From positions 1 through 54,497 of the forward strand of contig NZ_BONI01000013.1 of NCBI RefSeq assembly GCF_016862635.1: DNA of 54,497 nt, read 5' to 3'. Of this stretch, positions 1 through 7,888 are shown in pieces. The position numbers and the translations under genes are program-made. Position 1 is the stretch's first letter. Each line of letters begins with the position of its first letter. Origin of the DNA: Catellatospora coxensis. Lineage in GTDB: Bacteria; Actinomycetota; Actinomycetes; Mycobacteriales; Micromonosporaceae. Below the pieces are notes generated by a model that had not been told where the DNA came from, did not search any database, and worked only from the letters and a program-made list of their open reading frames with translations.

Positions 1-16
1 CCGAAACAGCAGCTGC

Positions 17-874
17 CTACATGGGGCCGTCGACGGGGGGCAGGGACCGCTGGGTGTAGCCGGTCGGGATGGTCACTGTCAGGGGTGCGAGGGAGTCCGG
101 GGTGCGGGAGAGCCACTCGAAGTCGAGGCGGTTGCGGGCGTCGCCGTCGGGGGTGTGCTTGACCGTCTCGCGGCGGACCGCCCGGTAGGTCTCGGCGTCC
201 ACCCACAGCTCGTCCGAGCCGTCCTCGAACTCCAGGCGCAGGTGCAGGACCGCCCGGCCGTCCAGGTCGACGGGGCCGACCAGGGTGTAGCCGTCGCCGC
301 GCTGCAGCGCCGCCCGGAGCTCCTCGGGGGTGCCTCCGGCCGGACCCGACGGCCGCAACCCGTTCAGTCGCCGCTCGTCGCGCACGAAGCTCCGGTCGTC
401 GTGGAAGACCTGCGTCATGGTGAGCGTGTCGTCGCGTACCACCTGCCAGAGGTCCATGGTCGACGCGCCGCCGGGGGCCGGCAGGTGGGTGATGCGCGAG
501 TCGCCGGTCGTCTGGTCGAACCACCACTCGCCGTGCTCGGTGGTGCCCTGGTGGGTGGTGGTCGAGACGACGTGCTGCACGTCGTCCCCGGCCAGCGCCG
601 CCACGGCCCGCTCCGACACCATGCCCACGGTCAGCAGCTCGGGCGCGGGCCGCAGGCCCGGGTCCGCGGTCGGGGCGGCGGGTGTGCCGCCCAGCGCCGT
701 CATCGCGACCGCCACCACGGCCGCCAGGCCGAACACGCCGGTGCCGACCGCCCGGCCGGCGGTACGGCGGCGGTTACGGCGTACCGCCCGGTCCAGCAGG
801 TCCGCGCTCGGCCGCAGGTCGGCGGTGTGCTCCCGCATCCCGGCGGCCAGTTCCTCTTCCAGTGCGCTGTTCAT
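17..874 (-). CDS. membrane-anchored partner of an ECF sigma factor (CU044_5270-like)
   Basis: Predicted 285-residue protein with a short cytoplasmic N-terminus, one transmembrane segment near residues 43-62 rich in Ala and Val, and a long extracytoplasmic domain. Its ATG overlaps the sigma gene's stop by four bases (ATGA), so the two are translationally coupled. This layout is typical of anti-sigma or sigma-accessory proteins in actinobacteria. No zinc-binding HxxxCxxC anti-sigma motif is visible, so binding of the sigma factor is inferred from context only. The outer domain has a repeated strand-like pattern with Trp residues, resembling lipoprotein-like sensor domains. The start is chosen because of the overlap; the upstream extension of this frame is only a shadow of the sigma gene. 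Confidence 0.75.
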   Translation of the reverse strand: MNSALEEELAAGMREHTADLRPSADLLDRAVRRNRRRTAGRAVGTGVFGLAAVVAVAMTALGGTPAAPTADPGLRPAPELLTVGMVSERAVAALAGDDVQHVVSTTTHQGTTEHGEWWFDQTTGDSRITHLPAPGGASTMDLWQVVRDDTLTMTQVFHDDRSFVRDERRLNGLRPSGPAGGTPEELRAALQRGDGYTLVGPVDLDGRAVLHLRLEFEDGSDELWVDAETYRAVRRETVKHTPDGDARNRLDFEWLSRTPDSLAPLTVTIPTGYTQRSLPPVDGPM

Positions 875-1395
875 GAAGGTGCTCCGATCCGCAGTGGGGA
901 TTCGTCGAGAGCCCAGGCCGCCGTGATCTCGCGCAGCCGGGCCAGGCCGCGCGAGGCGCTGGATTTGACCGTGCCGACCGAGCAGCCGAGCGCCGCCGCG
1001 GCCTCGGCCTCGCTGAGCTGCTCCCAGTAACGCAGCACCAGCACGGCCCGCTGCCGGGGCGGCAGCTGGGCCAGCGCCTGCACCAGGGCGTGGCGCAGCG
1101 CGAGCCGGTCCGTGCCGTCGGAGTGGGCGGGCGGCTCGACCGTGGCGACGACCTCGCGCCGCCGCAGCCGCAGCCGCCAGCTGTCCACGGCCAGGTGGTA
1201 CATGGTCCGGCGCAGGTAGCCCTCGGTGTCGCCGTCGATGCGGCGCCAGGCCCGCATCATCCGTTCCAGGGCCGCCTGGAGCAGGTCCTCTCCGGCGGTG
1301 CGCCCGCCGCTGAGCAGGGTCGCCGTGGCCAGCAGGGCCGGGCCGCGCGCGGCGACCAGGTCCGCCAGCCCGGCGTACGCGTCTCGTGACCGCAC
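871..1395 (-). CDS. SigE-family ECF RNA polymerase sigma factor
   Basis: A 174-residue sigma-70 family protein of the small ECF type. Region 2 spans about residues 15-85, including the pattern LLSGGRTAGEDLLQ followed by the YLRRTMYHLAVD segment. Region 4 spans about residues 105-160, with LPPRQRAVLVLRYWEQLSEAEAA followed by the helix-turn-helix CSVGTVKSSASRGLARLR. The GTG start is supported by an AAGGAG ribosome binding site. The gene is coupled to the downstream membrane protein, its presumed regulator. An ECF-like promoter lies just upstream (see 1422-1449), which suggests autoregulation. The regulon is not known from this sequence. Confidence 0.9.
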   Translation of the reverse strand: MRSRDAYAGLADLVAARGPALLATATLLSGGRTAGEDLLQAALERMMRAWRRIDGDTEGYLRRTMYHLAVDSWRLRLRRREVVATVEPPAHSDGTDRLALRHALVQALAQLPPRQRAVLVLRYWEQLSEAEAAAALGCSVGTVKSSASRGLARLREITAAWALDESPLRIGAPS

Positions 1396-1421
1396 AGGCT
1401 CTCCTTTCGTCGCCCACCAAG

Positions 1422-1449
1422 GACGACGCCCTTAACCCGAAGGTTGACA
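1422..1449 (-). promoter_or_regulatory. ECF-type promoter upstream of the sigma factor gene
   Basis: On the minus strand TGTCAACC (1442-1449) is followed after 16 bases by CGTC (1422-1425). An AAC-type -35 and a CGTC -10 at 16-17 bp spacing is the usual architecture of ECF promoters. The predicted transcript would begin about 20 bases before the GTG start. That this sigma recognises its own promoter is inferred. Confidence 0.5.
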
Positions 1450-1527
1450 GCCTGGGGGTAATAAGAAGCTCCGCCCGTGCCGCGGGACCCGGCAGGGACG
1501 GAGCGTGGAGAAAGTCGCGGTGACGGC

Positions 1528-2211
1528 CTACGGCTCGAACTTGTAGCCCAGGCCGCGGACGGTGACGAGGTAGCGGGGCGTCGACGGCTCCGGCTCGATC
1601 TTCGAGCGCAGCCGCTTCACGTGTACGTCCAGGGTCTTGGTGTCGCCGACGTAGTCGGCGCCCCATACCCGGTCGATGAGCTGGCCGCGGGTCAGCACCC
1701 GGCCGGCGTTGCGCAGCAGCAGCTCCAGCAGCTCGAACTCCTTCAGCGGCAGCTGCACCGGCGCGCCGTCGACGGTGACCACGTGCCGCTCGACGTCCAT
1801 CCGCACCGGGCCGGCCGCCAGCGTGCCGCCCGCCACCTCGACCACGTCGGTGGTCTGCCGGCGCAGCACCGCCCGGATGCGGGCGACCAGCTCGCGCGGG
1901 GAGTACGGCTTGGTCACGTAGTCGTCGGCCCCGATCTCCAGGCCGACCACCTTGTCGATCTCGCTGTCCCGCGCGGTGACCATGATGATCGGCACGTGCG
2001 AGCGCTGGCGCAGCTGGCGGCAGACCTCGGTGCCGGACATCTCCGGCAGCATCAGGTCGAGCAGCACGATGTCCGCGCCGGTGCGGTCGAACTCGGTGAG
2101 CGCGGCGGTGCCGGTGGCCGCGACGGACACCTCGAAGCCTTCCTTGCGCAGCATGTACGACAGCGCGTCCGAGAACGACTCCTCGTCCTCGACGACCAGT
2201 ACGCGGGACAT
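1528..2211 (-). CDS. regX3: RegX3-like OmpR/PhoB-family response regulator
   Basis: A 227-residue two-component response regulator. The receiver domain (residues 1-120) has the acidic pocket VVEDEES and phospho-acceptor Asp52 in LLDLMLPE, plus the conserved Lys in VTKPYS. A winged-helix DNA-binding domain follows (about residues 130-227), with the typical VRGLGYKFEP ending. ATG at 2211 is preferred over GTG at 2220 because GAAAGGTGG sits about eight bases before it. It lies 25 bp downstream of the histidine kinase gene and is divergent from phoU. With senX3 it should control the phosphate starvation response by binding PHO-type repeats, as known for RegX3/PhoP in actinobacteria. Confidence 0.93.
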   Translation of the reverse strand: MSRVLVVEDEESFSDALSYMLRKEGFEVSVAATGTAALTEFDRTGADIVLLDLMLPEMSGTEVCRQLRQRSHVPIIMVTARDSEIDKVVGLEIGADDYVTKPYSPRELVARIRAVLRRQTTDVVEVAGGTLAAGPVRMDVERHVVTVDGAPVQLPLKEFELLELLLRNAGRVLTRGQLIDRVWGADYVGDTKTLDVHVKRLRSKIEPEPSTPRYLVTVRGLGYKFEP

Positions 2212-2236
2212 CACGCCCACCTTTCGCAGTTGCCAG

Positions 2237-3685
2237 TCAGCCGGTCTGTGCCGGTCGTGCGGGGTTCGCAGCCGCCGTTGCGGGGTTGGCGTCCTCGGCT
2301 GCGAGGTTCACGGCGTCGGCCGCGTGGTTCAGGTCCGCGACGGCGGGGCCGTCGGAGAGGGTCGGGGGCGCAGGGGCGTCGGGCACCGGCGCCGCATCGA
2401 TCTCAAAGGAGGCGGGTAGCGGAAGCATCGCCTCCGGTGGTCGGGCAGGTAACCGGAGGGTGAACGTCGAGCCTCCACCCAGACGGCTGCGCACGTCCAC
2501 GCGCCCCCCGTGGTTGGTGGCGATGTGCTTGACGATGGCCAGGCCGAGGCCCGTGCCGCCGGTCGCCCGCGAGCGGGCCTGGTCGGCCCGGTAGAAGCGC
2601 TCGAACACCCGGTCCAGGTCCCCCGGCCCGATGCCGATGCCCTGGTCCGACACGCTGATGTCGACCCGGTCGCCCTCGGCCAGCGCGCTGACCACGACCG
2701 CGGAGTGCTCGTGCGAGTACGCCACCGCGTTCTCGACCAGGTTGCCCAGCGCCGTGGCGAACTGGTTGTCGTTGCCGTACACGGTCAGCCCGCGGGTGCC
2801 GACGACGACCAGCTCGATGTGCTTGGCGGCGGCGTTGGTGCGGGCCCGGTCCAGCGCCTCGGCCACCACCGCGTCCACCGCGACCGGCTCCGGGTCCGGC
2901 AGCCGCTCGGCGCCCTGCAGGCGGGACAGCTCCAGCAGCTCCGACACCAGCCGGCCGAGCCGCGTGCTCTCCCGCTGTATGCGCTCGGCGAACCGCCGGC
3001 TCGCCACCACGTCCTCGGCCGCCTGGGCCGCCGCCGCCTCCGGGTCGGCCGGCTGCTCGTCGGGCGGCTCGGTGGCGTCCAGCAGCGCCTCGGCGAGCAG
3101 TTGCAGCGCGCCGATCGGGGTCTTCAGCTCGTGGCTCACGTTCGCCACGAAGTCGCGGCGCACCCGCTCGACCCGGTGCGCGTCGGTGACGTCGGCCGCC
3201 TCCACGCAGACCAGCCCGCCGCCGACCGCCACCGCGCGCAGGTGCACGCCCAGCGGCTGCGACTCGGCCAGCTCGCGGCCGCGCGGCAGGTCCAGCTCCA
3301 CCTCGCGCGGCACGCCCGTGTGGCGCACCTGCCCGGCGAGCGTACGCAGGATCGGGTGAGCGGCGATCGTGCCCGGCACGGCGCTGGCCCGCAGCATGCC
3401 CATGGCCCGCGCCGACCGGTTGGCCAGCACGACCTGGTCGGTGCCGTCGAGCAGCACCACGCCCACCCGCAGCGCGTCCAGGCTCTTGCGGCCCAGCCCG
3501 GCCAGCGGGTCGCCCACGGGCGGCGCGCCCAGCCCCGACGGCCCCAGCGCGTTCACCGCGCGCGCCGCTCGCCGGTGTGCCTGGTAACGGGCCAGCAGCA
3601 GGCCCGCGGCGAGGCCGAGCACGATGCCGACGGCGATCGCCAGCATGAGCGTGCCGCCGTCCGGGGGCGCTGCCAGTATCGTCAC
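2237..3685 (-). CDS. senX3: SenX3-like sensor histidine kinase
   Basis: A 482-residue membrane histidine kinase. One N-terminal transmembrane segment (about residues 14-35) is followed by a PAS-like region, a HisKA domain with phospho-acceptor His185 in NVSHELKTP, and an HATPase domain with N box NLVENAVAYS, DQGIGIG and GGTGLGLAIVKHI. The C-terminal 60 residues are an Ala/Pro-rich tail beyond the catalytic core. GTG start. Adjacent regX3 and divergent phoU identify it as the phosphate-sensing SenX3 type; in mycobacteria this kinase is controlled by the Pst/PhoU complex. It probably phosphorylates RegX3 Asp52. Confidence 0.92.
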   Translation of the reverse strand: MTILAAPPDGGTLMLAIAVGIVLGLAAGLLLARYQAHRRAARAVNALGPSGLGAPPVGDPLAGLGRKSLDALRVGVVLLDGTDQVVLANRSARAMGMLRASAVPGTIAAHPILRTLAGQVRHTGVPREVELDLPRGRELAESQPLGVHLRAVAVGGGLVCVEAADVTDAHRVERVRRDFVANVSHELKTPIGALQLLAEALLDATEPPDEQPADPEAAAAQAAEDVVASRRFAERIQRESTRLGRLVSELLELSRLQGAERLPDPEPVAVDAVVAEALDRARTNAAAKHIELVVVGTRGLTVYGNDNQFATALGNLVENAVAYSHEHSAVVVSALAEGDRVDISVSDQGIGIGPGDLDRVFERFYRADQARSRATGGTGLGLAIVKHIATNHGGRVDVRSRLGGGSTFTLRLPARPPEAMLPLPASFEIDAAPVPDAPAPPTLSDGPAVADLNHAADAVNLAAEDANPATAAANPARPAQTG

Positions 3686-3760
3686 GTTGCGATCGTAGGT
3701 CAGATCATTCAGCCAACGTTCTTGTACAAATCATCTGTAACCTGCTCATATAGGGCATTG

Positions 3761-3809
3761 GTTGCACAGTGTTCACCGTCGCGCCTGCTCCCGTTCACCG
3801 GCGTTCACC
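3761..3809 (+). promoter_or_regulatory. PHO box in the senX3-phoU divergent promoter
   Basis: Exact GTTCACC units start at 3771, 3793 and 3803, with a degenerate GTTGCAC at 3761. Spacings of 10, 22 and 10 bases match tandem 10-11 bp direct repeat units like those bound by PhoP/RegX3 in Streptomyces and relatives. The repeats read toward phoU. The same heptamer occurs upstream of pstS (51567-51584). Confidence 0.75.
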
Positions 3810-3875
3810 TTCCGGCCGTGCACGCCGCCTACCGTGGGGCGGACCAGAGCCCCCCACCGTTACTGGAAGTGATCA

Positions 3876-4514
3876 ATGCGCGAGGAGTTCCGTGCCGACC
3901 TGCTCGAGGTCGGCCGCCTGCTGGTCTCCATGGCCGAGGCGGTCCGCACCGCGATGAGCGCGGCAACCACCGCCCTGCTCAGCGCCGACAAGGAGGGCGC
4001 CGAGCGCGTCATCGCCCGCGACGAGGAGATCAACGCCCTGTTCCGCGCCGTCGAGGAGAAGGTGCTCCGGCTGCTCGCGCAGCAGGCCCCCGTCGCCTCC
4101 GACCTGCGCATGGTGATCACGTCGCTGCACATCGGCACCGACCTGGAGCGTATGGGCGACCTGGCCGAGCACGTGGCCAAGTCGGCGCTGCGCCGGCACC
4201 CCGCGGTCTGCGTGCCCGCCGAGCTCACCGGCGTCTTCGGCCAGATGGCCAACATCGCCGACCGCATCGCCGGCAAGATCACGCTGGTGCTCGCCTCCCG
4301 CGACATCGAGCGCGCCGCCGAGCTGGAGCGCGACGACGACGCCATGGACGAGCTGGAGAAGGCGCTGTTCCAGAAGCTGCTCAACGCCGAGTGGACGCAC
4401 GGCGTCGAAGCCGCCGTGGACGCCGCCCTGCTGGCCCGCTTCTACGAGCGCTACGCCGACCACGCCGTCAACGCCGGCCGCCACGTCATCTACCTGGTAA
4501 CCGGCGAATCCTGA
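3876..4514 (+). CDS. phoU: phosphate signalling protein PhoU
   Basis: A 212-residue, all-helical protein with two PhoU repeats (about residues 7-95 and 110-205). Each carries the acidic metal-binding type helix, seen as HIGTDLERMGDLAEH and ARFYERYADHAVNAGRH (ExxxD patterns). It links the Pst transporter to the sensor kinase and prevents response activation when phosphate is sufficient; this is known for the family. It is transcribed away from senX3-regX3 across a PHO box, while pstSCAB lies 43 kb away. ATG start preceded by GGAAGTG. Confidence 0.93.
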   Translation: MREEFRADLLEVGRLLVSMAEAVRTAMSAATTALLSADKEGAERVIARDEEINALFRAVEEKVLRLLAQQAPVASDLRMVITSLHIGTDLERMGDLAEHVAKSALRRHPAVCVPAELTGVFGQMANIADRIAGKITLVLASRDIERAAELERDDDAMDELEKALFQKLLNAEWTHGVEAAVDAALLARFYERYADHAVNAGRHVIYLVTGES

Positions 4515-4557
4515 CCCCCACCCTCCCCGCACCATCGCCAGACCCCGCCTTACGTAG

Positions 4558-4614
4558 ACGTTGGCCTATCTCATCGACTCCGAGCGCCGGATTTTCGATG
4601 AGATAGGCCAACGT
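4558..4614. repeat. palindromic element family 1, copy A
   Basis: Two perfect 20-base arms (4558-4577 and 4595-4614, beginning ACGTTGGCCTATCTCATCGA) around a 17-base asymmetric loop. It sits between the convergent 3' ends of phoU and the DUF559 gene, where it could also serve as a terminator. The same arms and loop recur at 5702-5768 (opposite orientation) and 11359-11427. Confidence 0.9.
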
Positions 4615-4694
4615 TTATGGGGTTCACGGCGAACCGGCGCCGTTCGCAGATCACCGGGCGGTCCGGCGAACAGGAGTTGGCCTGCAAGGGATGC

Positions 4695-5678
4695 TCAGGC
4701 ACGTCGCGAGCGGTGGGACATCATCTGGGCCACCTCCGCCCGTACGGCATCAGGCTCGCGCCGCAGGCGCGTCCCGGTGAACCGTACGACCGTGAAGCCC
4801 AGCGCGGTGAGCGCCGCGTCCCGCCGAAGATCACGCTCCCGATCACGGGGTGAGGAGTGGTACGCCGCGCCGTCCAGCTCTATGTCGAGCCCCGTCTGCT
4901 CGTCGAGGATGTCCAGGTAGACGGCGTGTTCACCCACCATGACCTTCACTTGACGGCGTAGCCGGGCGAACGCCCGTCCACGGAACACCCGGTCGTGTCC
5001 CCACAACTCGAGCGGGCTGTGGCAGCCCGCCGCCAGCCGGTCCAGCAGCTGCACCAGATAGCGGCGGCCGGCCAGTCGCGGAGTACGTTCCAGCTCCTCA
5101 CGAAGCCGGCCCGGCGTCGTCATCCGATCTGCGACGGCCGTGATCGCCGGGGCTCGCCTGGCGTCACCGTCCAGCAGCGGCCGGCTGTCCACGATCGCCG
5201 TTTCCAACCGGGTGACCGGGATCCCGACCCGGGTGACGACGTGTGACGGCTCAGGATTGAAGTCCTCCCGCCGGTGAACCCTGACCCCAGGCGCGCCGCG
5301 CAGATGGCGGGACTGCCCGGTGAGCAGGTGAATCCACGAGTCGTCCGGCACCGGCAGTCCCCAGACCCGTAACGCGGAGAGGTGGCTCACGGCCACCGGC
5401 GGGCCCGCGTACGACAGCGCGGCCCGAAGCACTGTGTCCCAGTCGTTCAACGCGTCCGGCAGGAGGAACGTCCGCGGCAACGTCCGCGCCAAGTGCCCGG
5501 CCCGGACCGCGTACGCGAGCACGTACTCGGGCACGGCGCTCGTCAGGGCCGCCCGGTCGGCCAGCCCGTCCCGAGCCGACATCACCTCACGCAGAGCCGG
5601 TCGCATCCCGGCAGCGTCGACGATCGCCGACCCCGAAACCACCGGCAATCTGCCACCTGTGGACGACACGCGCGTCAT
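4695..5678 (-). CDS. DUF559 (Vsr/restriction-endonuclease-like fold) protein with AbiEi-like N-terminus
   Basis: A 327-residue protein from ATG 5678; a GTG at 5708 would add ten residues but lies inside a palindromic repeat. The C-terminal part (about residues 225-320) shows a DUF559 pattern: YLDILDE, then IELDGAAYH, then RERDLRRDAALTALGFTVVRF, with acidic and His residues expected of a Vsr-like nuclease fold. The N-terminal half resembles the winged-helix proteins called AbiEi-like, which often precede DUF559 domains in actinobacteria. Catalysis is unproven. No cognate toxin or antitoxin gene is adjacent. The gene is flanked on both sides by copies of one palindromic element, so it may be a mobile or recently inserted unit. 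Confidence 0.75.
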   Translation of the reverse strand: MTRVSSTGGRLPVVSGSAIVDAAGMRPALREVMSARDGLADRAALTSAVPEYVLAYAVRAGHLARTLPRTFLLPDALNDWDTVLRAALSYAGPPVAVSHLSALRVWGLPVPDDSWIHLLTGQSRHLRGAPGVRVHRREDFNPEPSHVVTRVGIPVTRLETAIVDSRPLLDGDARRAPAITAVADRMTTPGRLREELERTPRLAGRRYLVQLLDRLAAGCHSPLELWGHDRVFRGRAFARLRRQVKVMVGEHAVYLDILDEQTGLDIELDGAAYHSSPRDRERDLRRDAALTALGFTVVRFTGTRLRREPDAVRAEVAQMMSHRSRRA

Positions 5679-5701
5679 CCACAGGACCCCACCCGTCCCG
5701 C

Positions 5702-5768
5702 CATACACGTTGGCCTATCTCATCGAAAATCCGGCACTGGGATTCGATGAGATAGGCCAACGTGTATG
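5702..5768. repeat. palindromic element family 1, copy B
   Basis: Perfect 25-base arms (5702-5726 and 5744-5768) with a 17-base loop whose reverse complement closely matches the loop of copy A, so it is the opposite orientation. The outermost arm bases differ from copy A but still pair with each other. It overlaps the GTG that could extend the DUF559 gene. Confidence 0.9.
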
Positions 5769-5815
5769 TAAAGCGGAGCCGGGGCGCGGAGCCGGGGCGG
5801 GCGGGCGGGGGTGGG

Positions 5816-6745
5816 TTACTTGAGTGTCGCGCCGGTCAGGCCGGACTGGACCTGGCGGTGGAAGCCCAGGTACACGGCGAGGATCGGGAGCATCGCGATG
5901 GTCATGCCCGCGAACAGCCGTGCGAAGTCCGTCTCGTACCGGGCGTTCGTCGCCAGTTCCAGCAGGCCCTGGGTGAGCATCTTCTTGTCGGAGTCCTTCA
6001 TCAGCACGGTCGGCAGCAGGAACTGGTTCCACTGCCCGATCACGTTGAAGATCCCGATGCTGATCAGACCGGGCTTCGCCATCGGCATCATGACCTGGAA
6101 GAACAGTCGCACATGCCCGGCCCCGTCCACCGACGCGGCCTCCGCGATGGTGGTCGGCAGCGTCCGGAAGAAGGCGTGCAGGAAGAACACCGTGAAGGGC
6201 ATCGAGTACGCCACGTACACCAGGATCAGGCCCAGGTGCGTGTTCAGCCCGATGACCTCTTCCAGGCCCAGCGCCGTCGACATGTCCTGCACCAGCAGGA
6301 ACAGCGGCAGGATGCCGAGGTAGATCGGCAGCGTCAGACCGGCGACGAACATCCAGTACACGGCCCGGTTGCCCCGGAACGGATACCGTGCGAGCACGTA
6401 CGCCGCCATCGCGCCGAACAGCATGGTCAGCGTCACGCTGCCGAGCAGCACGATGACCGTGTTCAGGAAGAATTCGCCGATGTTGCCCTTGGTCCAGGCG
6501 CGGCCGAAGGCGCCGAAGAGCCACTGCTCGGGCAGGCCGAGCGGGTCGTGGATGATCTCGTCGTCGGTCTTGAACGACTGGATCACGGCCCAGATCAGCG
6601 GGATGGTGACCAGCAGGCCCCAGACCGCGAGGAAGATGTGGGCGAAGGCGTTGGCGGCGTATCCCTCACGCTGCTTGACCGGCGCGGCGGCCGGCGCGGG
6701 CGGCGCGGCCGCGGCGGGGGCGTCTGCGGTAACGGTGGTGGCCAT
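5816..6745 (-). CDS. ngcG: carbohydrate ABC transporter permease, NgcG-like
   Basis: A 309-residue inner-membrane permease of the MalG group. An Ala/Pro-rich cytoplasmic N-terminus (residues 1-30) is followed by about six transmembrane helices. The cytoplasmic EAA loop, EAASVDGAGHVRLFFQVMMP, contacts the ATPase. It follows the MalF-type permease by 12 bases and, with the solute-binding protein upstream, forms an importer. No ATP-binding subunit is encoded nearby; actinobacterial sugar importers commonly share an MsiK ATPase encoded elsewhere. Assignment to N-acetylglucosamine/chitobiose uptake rests on the binding protein's resemblance to NgcE. Confidence 0.85.
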   Translation of the reverse strand: MATTVTADAPAAAAPPAPAAAPVKQREGYAANAFAHIFLAVWGLLVTIPLIWAVIQSFKTDDEIIHDPLGLPEQWLFGAFGRAWTKGNIGEFFLNTVIVLLGSVTLTMLFGAMAAYVLARYPFRGNRAVYWMFVAGLTLPIYLGILPLFLLVQDMSTALGLEEVIGLNTHLGLILVYVAYSMPFTVFFLHAFFRTLPTTIAEAASVDGAGHVRLFFQVMMPMAKPGLISIGIFNVIGQWNQFLLPTVLMKDSDKKMLTQGLLELATNARYETDFARLFAGMTIAMLPILAVYLGFHRQVQSGLTGATLK

Positions 6746-6757
6746 CTCGTATACCTC

Positions 6758-7747
6758 TCAGAACTCGAGCTTGTCGCGGCTGCGGGTGAGCCGGAACTGC
6801 ACACCGGCCAGCAGCATCGTCAGCAGGGCGATGGACATGCCCATCGCGCAGGCGAACGCGAAGCCGTCGTAGCGGCTGCTGCGGAAGGCGCTGGTGAGCA
6901 TCCACGAGCTCATGACCTCGCTGGCGTTGTTCGGGCCGCCGCCACCGGCTCCCGGGGTGAGGCCGATGACCAGCGCGTAGAAGTCGAGTGCGGCGATGCC
7001 GAGGTAGATCCAGGCGACCGAGACGTGCTCGCGCAGCAGCGGCAGCGTCACGCGGAAGAAGGTCTGCACGCGGGTCGCGCCGTCGAGGGTGGCGGCCTCG
7101 TAGATGTCCTTCGGGATCGACTGCATGGCCGCCGAGAAGAGCACCAGGTAGAAGCCGACGCCGCCCCAGATCGCGACGGCGATGAGGCAGATCAGCACCA
7201 CGGGTGCGTCGAGCGTGAACGCGCCGAGGTGGATGGGCGGGATCACCGAGTCGGACTCGGCGAGGAACAGCAGCGGCTTCTCCTCGTCGACCAGCCCGAG
7301 CGACATCAGGACCGCGTTGATCATGCCGCCGTCGTTGCTCTGGAACACGCGGCGCCAGATCACCGCGACGATGGCGATCGACAGCACCTGCGGGAAGAAG
7401 AAGATGAACTTGTACAGCGACGAGCCGCGCACGCCGCGGATGCCGGCCTTGTCGCCCCGGCCGCCGACGTTGAGCATGAACGCGAAGAACAGCGCCAGCA
7501 GGATCGTGACGATGGGGAACACCGTGAGCACGACCGCGTTGTGGCCGATGGCCCGCAGGTAGACCTCGTCCTTGAGGAGTTCCAGGTAGTTGCCGAGGCC
7601 TACGAAGCCGTACTCGGGGCTGAACCCGTTGAAGTCGGTCAGCGAGAAGTACGCCGTACGCACGTAGGGGATGAGGACGTACACCACGTAGAGCAGGACC
7701 GGGGCGAAGAGGAATCCTGCAATGAAGGGCGCTCTGCCGTTCCGCAT
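6758..7747 (-). CDS. ngcF: carbohydrate ABC transporter permease, NgcF-like
   Basis: A 329-residue MalF-type permease with an N-terminal transmembrane helix (about residues 8-28), about five further helices, and the EAA loop EAATLDGATRVQTFFRVTLP. It partners the following NgcG-like permease. A periplasmic-side stretch around residues 160-185 is longer than in minimal permeases. The ATG start at 7747 lies about 140 bases downstream of the binding protein gene, separated by two strong hairpins that probably set the expression ratio. Confidence 0.85.
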   Translation of the reverse strand: MRNGRAPFIAGFLFAPVLLYVVYVLIPYVRTAYFSLTDFNGFSPEYGFVGLGNYLELLKDEVYLRAIGHNAVVLTVFPIVTILLALFFAFMLNVGGRGDKAGIRGVRGSSLYKFIFFFPQVLSIAIVAVIWRRVFQSNDGGMINAVLMSLGLVDEEKPLLFLAESDSVIPPIHLGAFTLDAPVVLICLIAVAIWGGVGFYLVLFSAAMQSIPKDIYEAATLDGATRVQTFFRVTLPLLREHVSVAWIYLGIAALDFYALVIGLTPGAGGGGPNNASEVMSSWMLTSAFRSSRYDGFAFACAMGMSIALLTMLLAGVQFRLTRSRDKLEF

Positions 7748-7831
7748 GATCTAGTTCCTTTGCTGACAGCTGCGAGGGGAACGGGCGGGTTGCCGGGGCA
7801 GCCACAGACCAGGTGAGCCGCGTTCCGCGGG

Positions 7832-7881
7832 GGGTGGGGCCGGCCGGGCCGGCCCCACCCGTGATCGGGAGACCCGATCAC
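7832..7881 (-). terminator. double hairpin between the ngcE-like and ngcF-like genes
   Basis: Two adjacent perfect stem-loops: 13-base arms at 7832-7844 and 7848-7860 with a 3-base loop, then 9-base arms at 7861-7869 and 7873-7881 with loop AGA. No U-tract follows. They begin right after the binding-protein stop and likely act as a partial terminator or 3' stabiliser. Confidence 0.75.
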
Positions 7882-7888
7882 GCGACGA

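Noticed and set aside
4561-4920. ORF starting inside palindrome copy A
   Set aside because: It is antisense to the DUF559 gene and lacks bias or domains.
5762-7816. 684-residue plus-strand open frame opposite the ngcF/ngcG-like genes
   Set aside because: It is an antisense shadow of high-GC coding sequence: rich in Arg, Gln, Asp and His with no domains. The minus strand has clear permeases.
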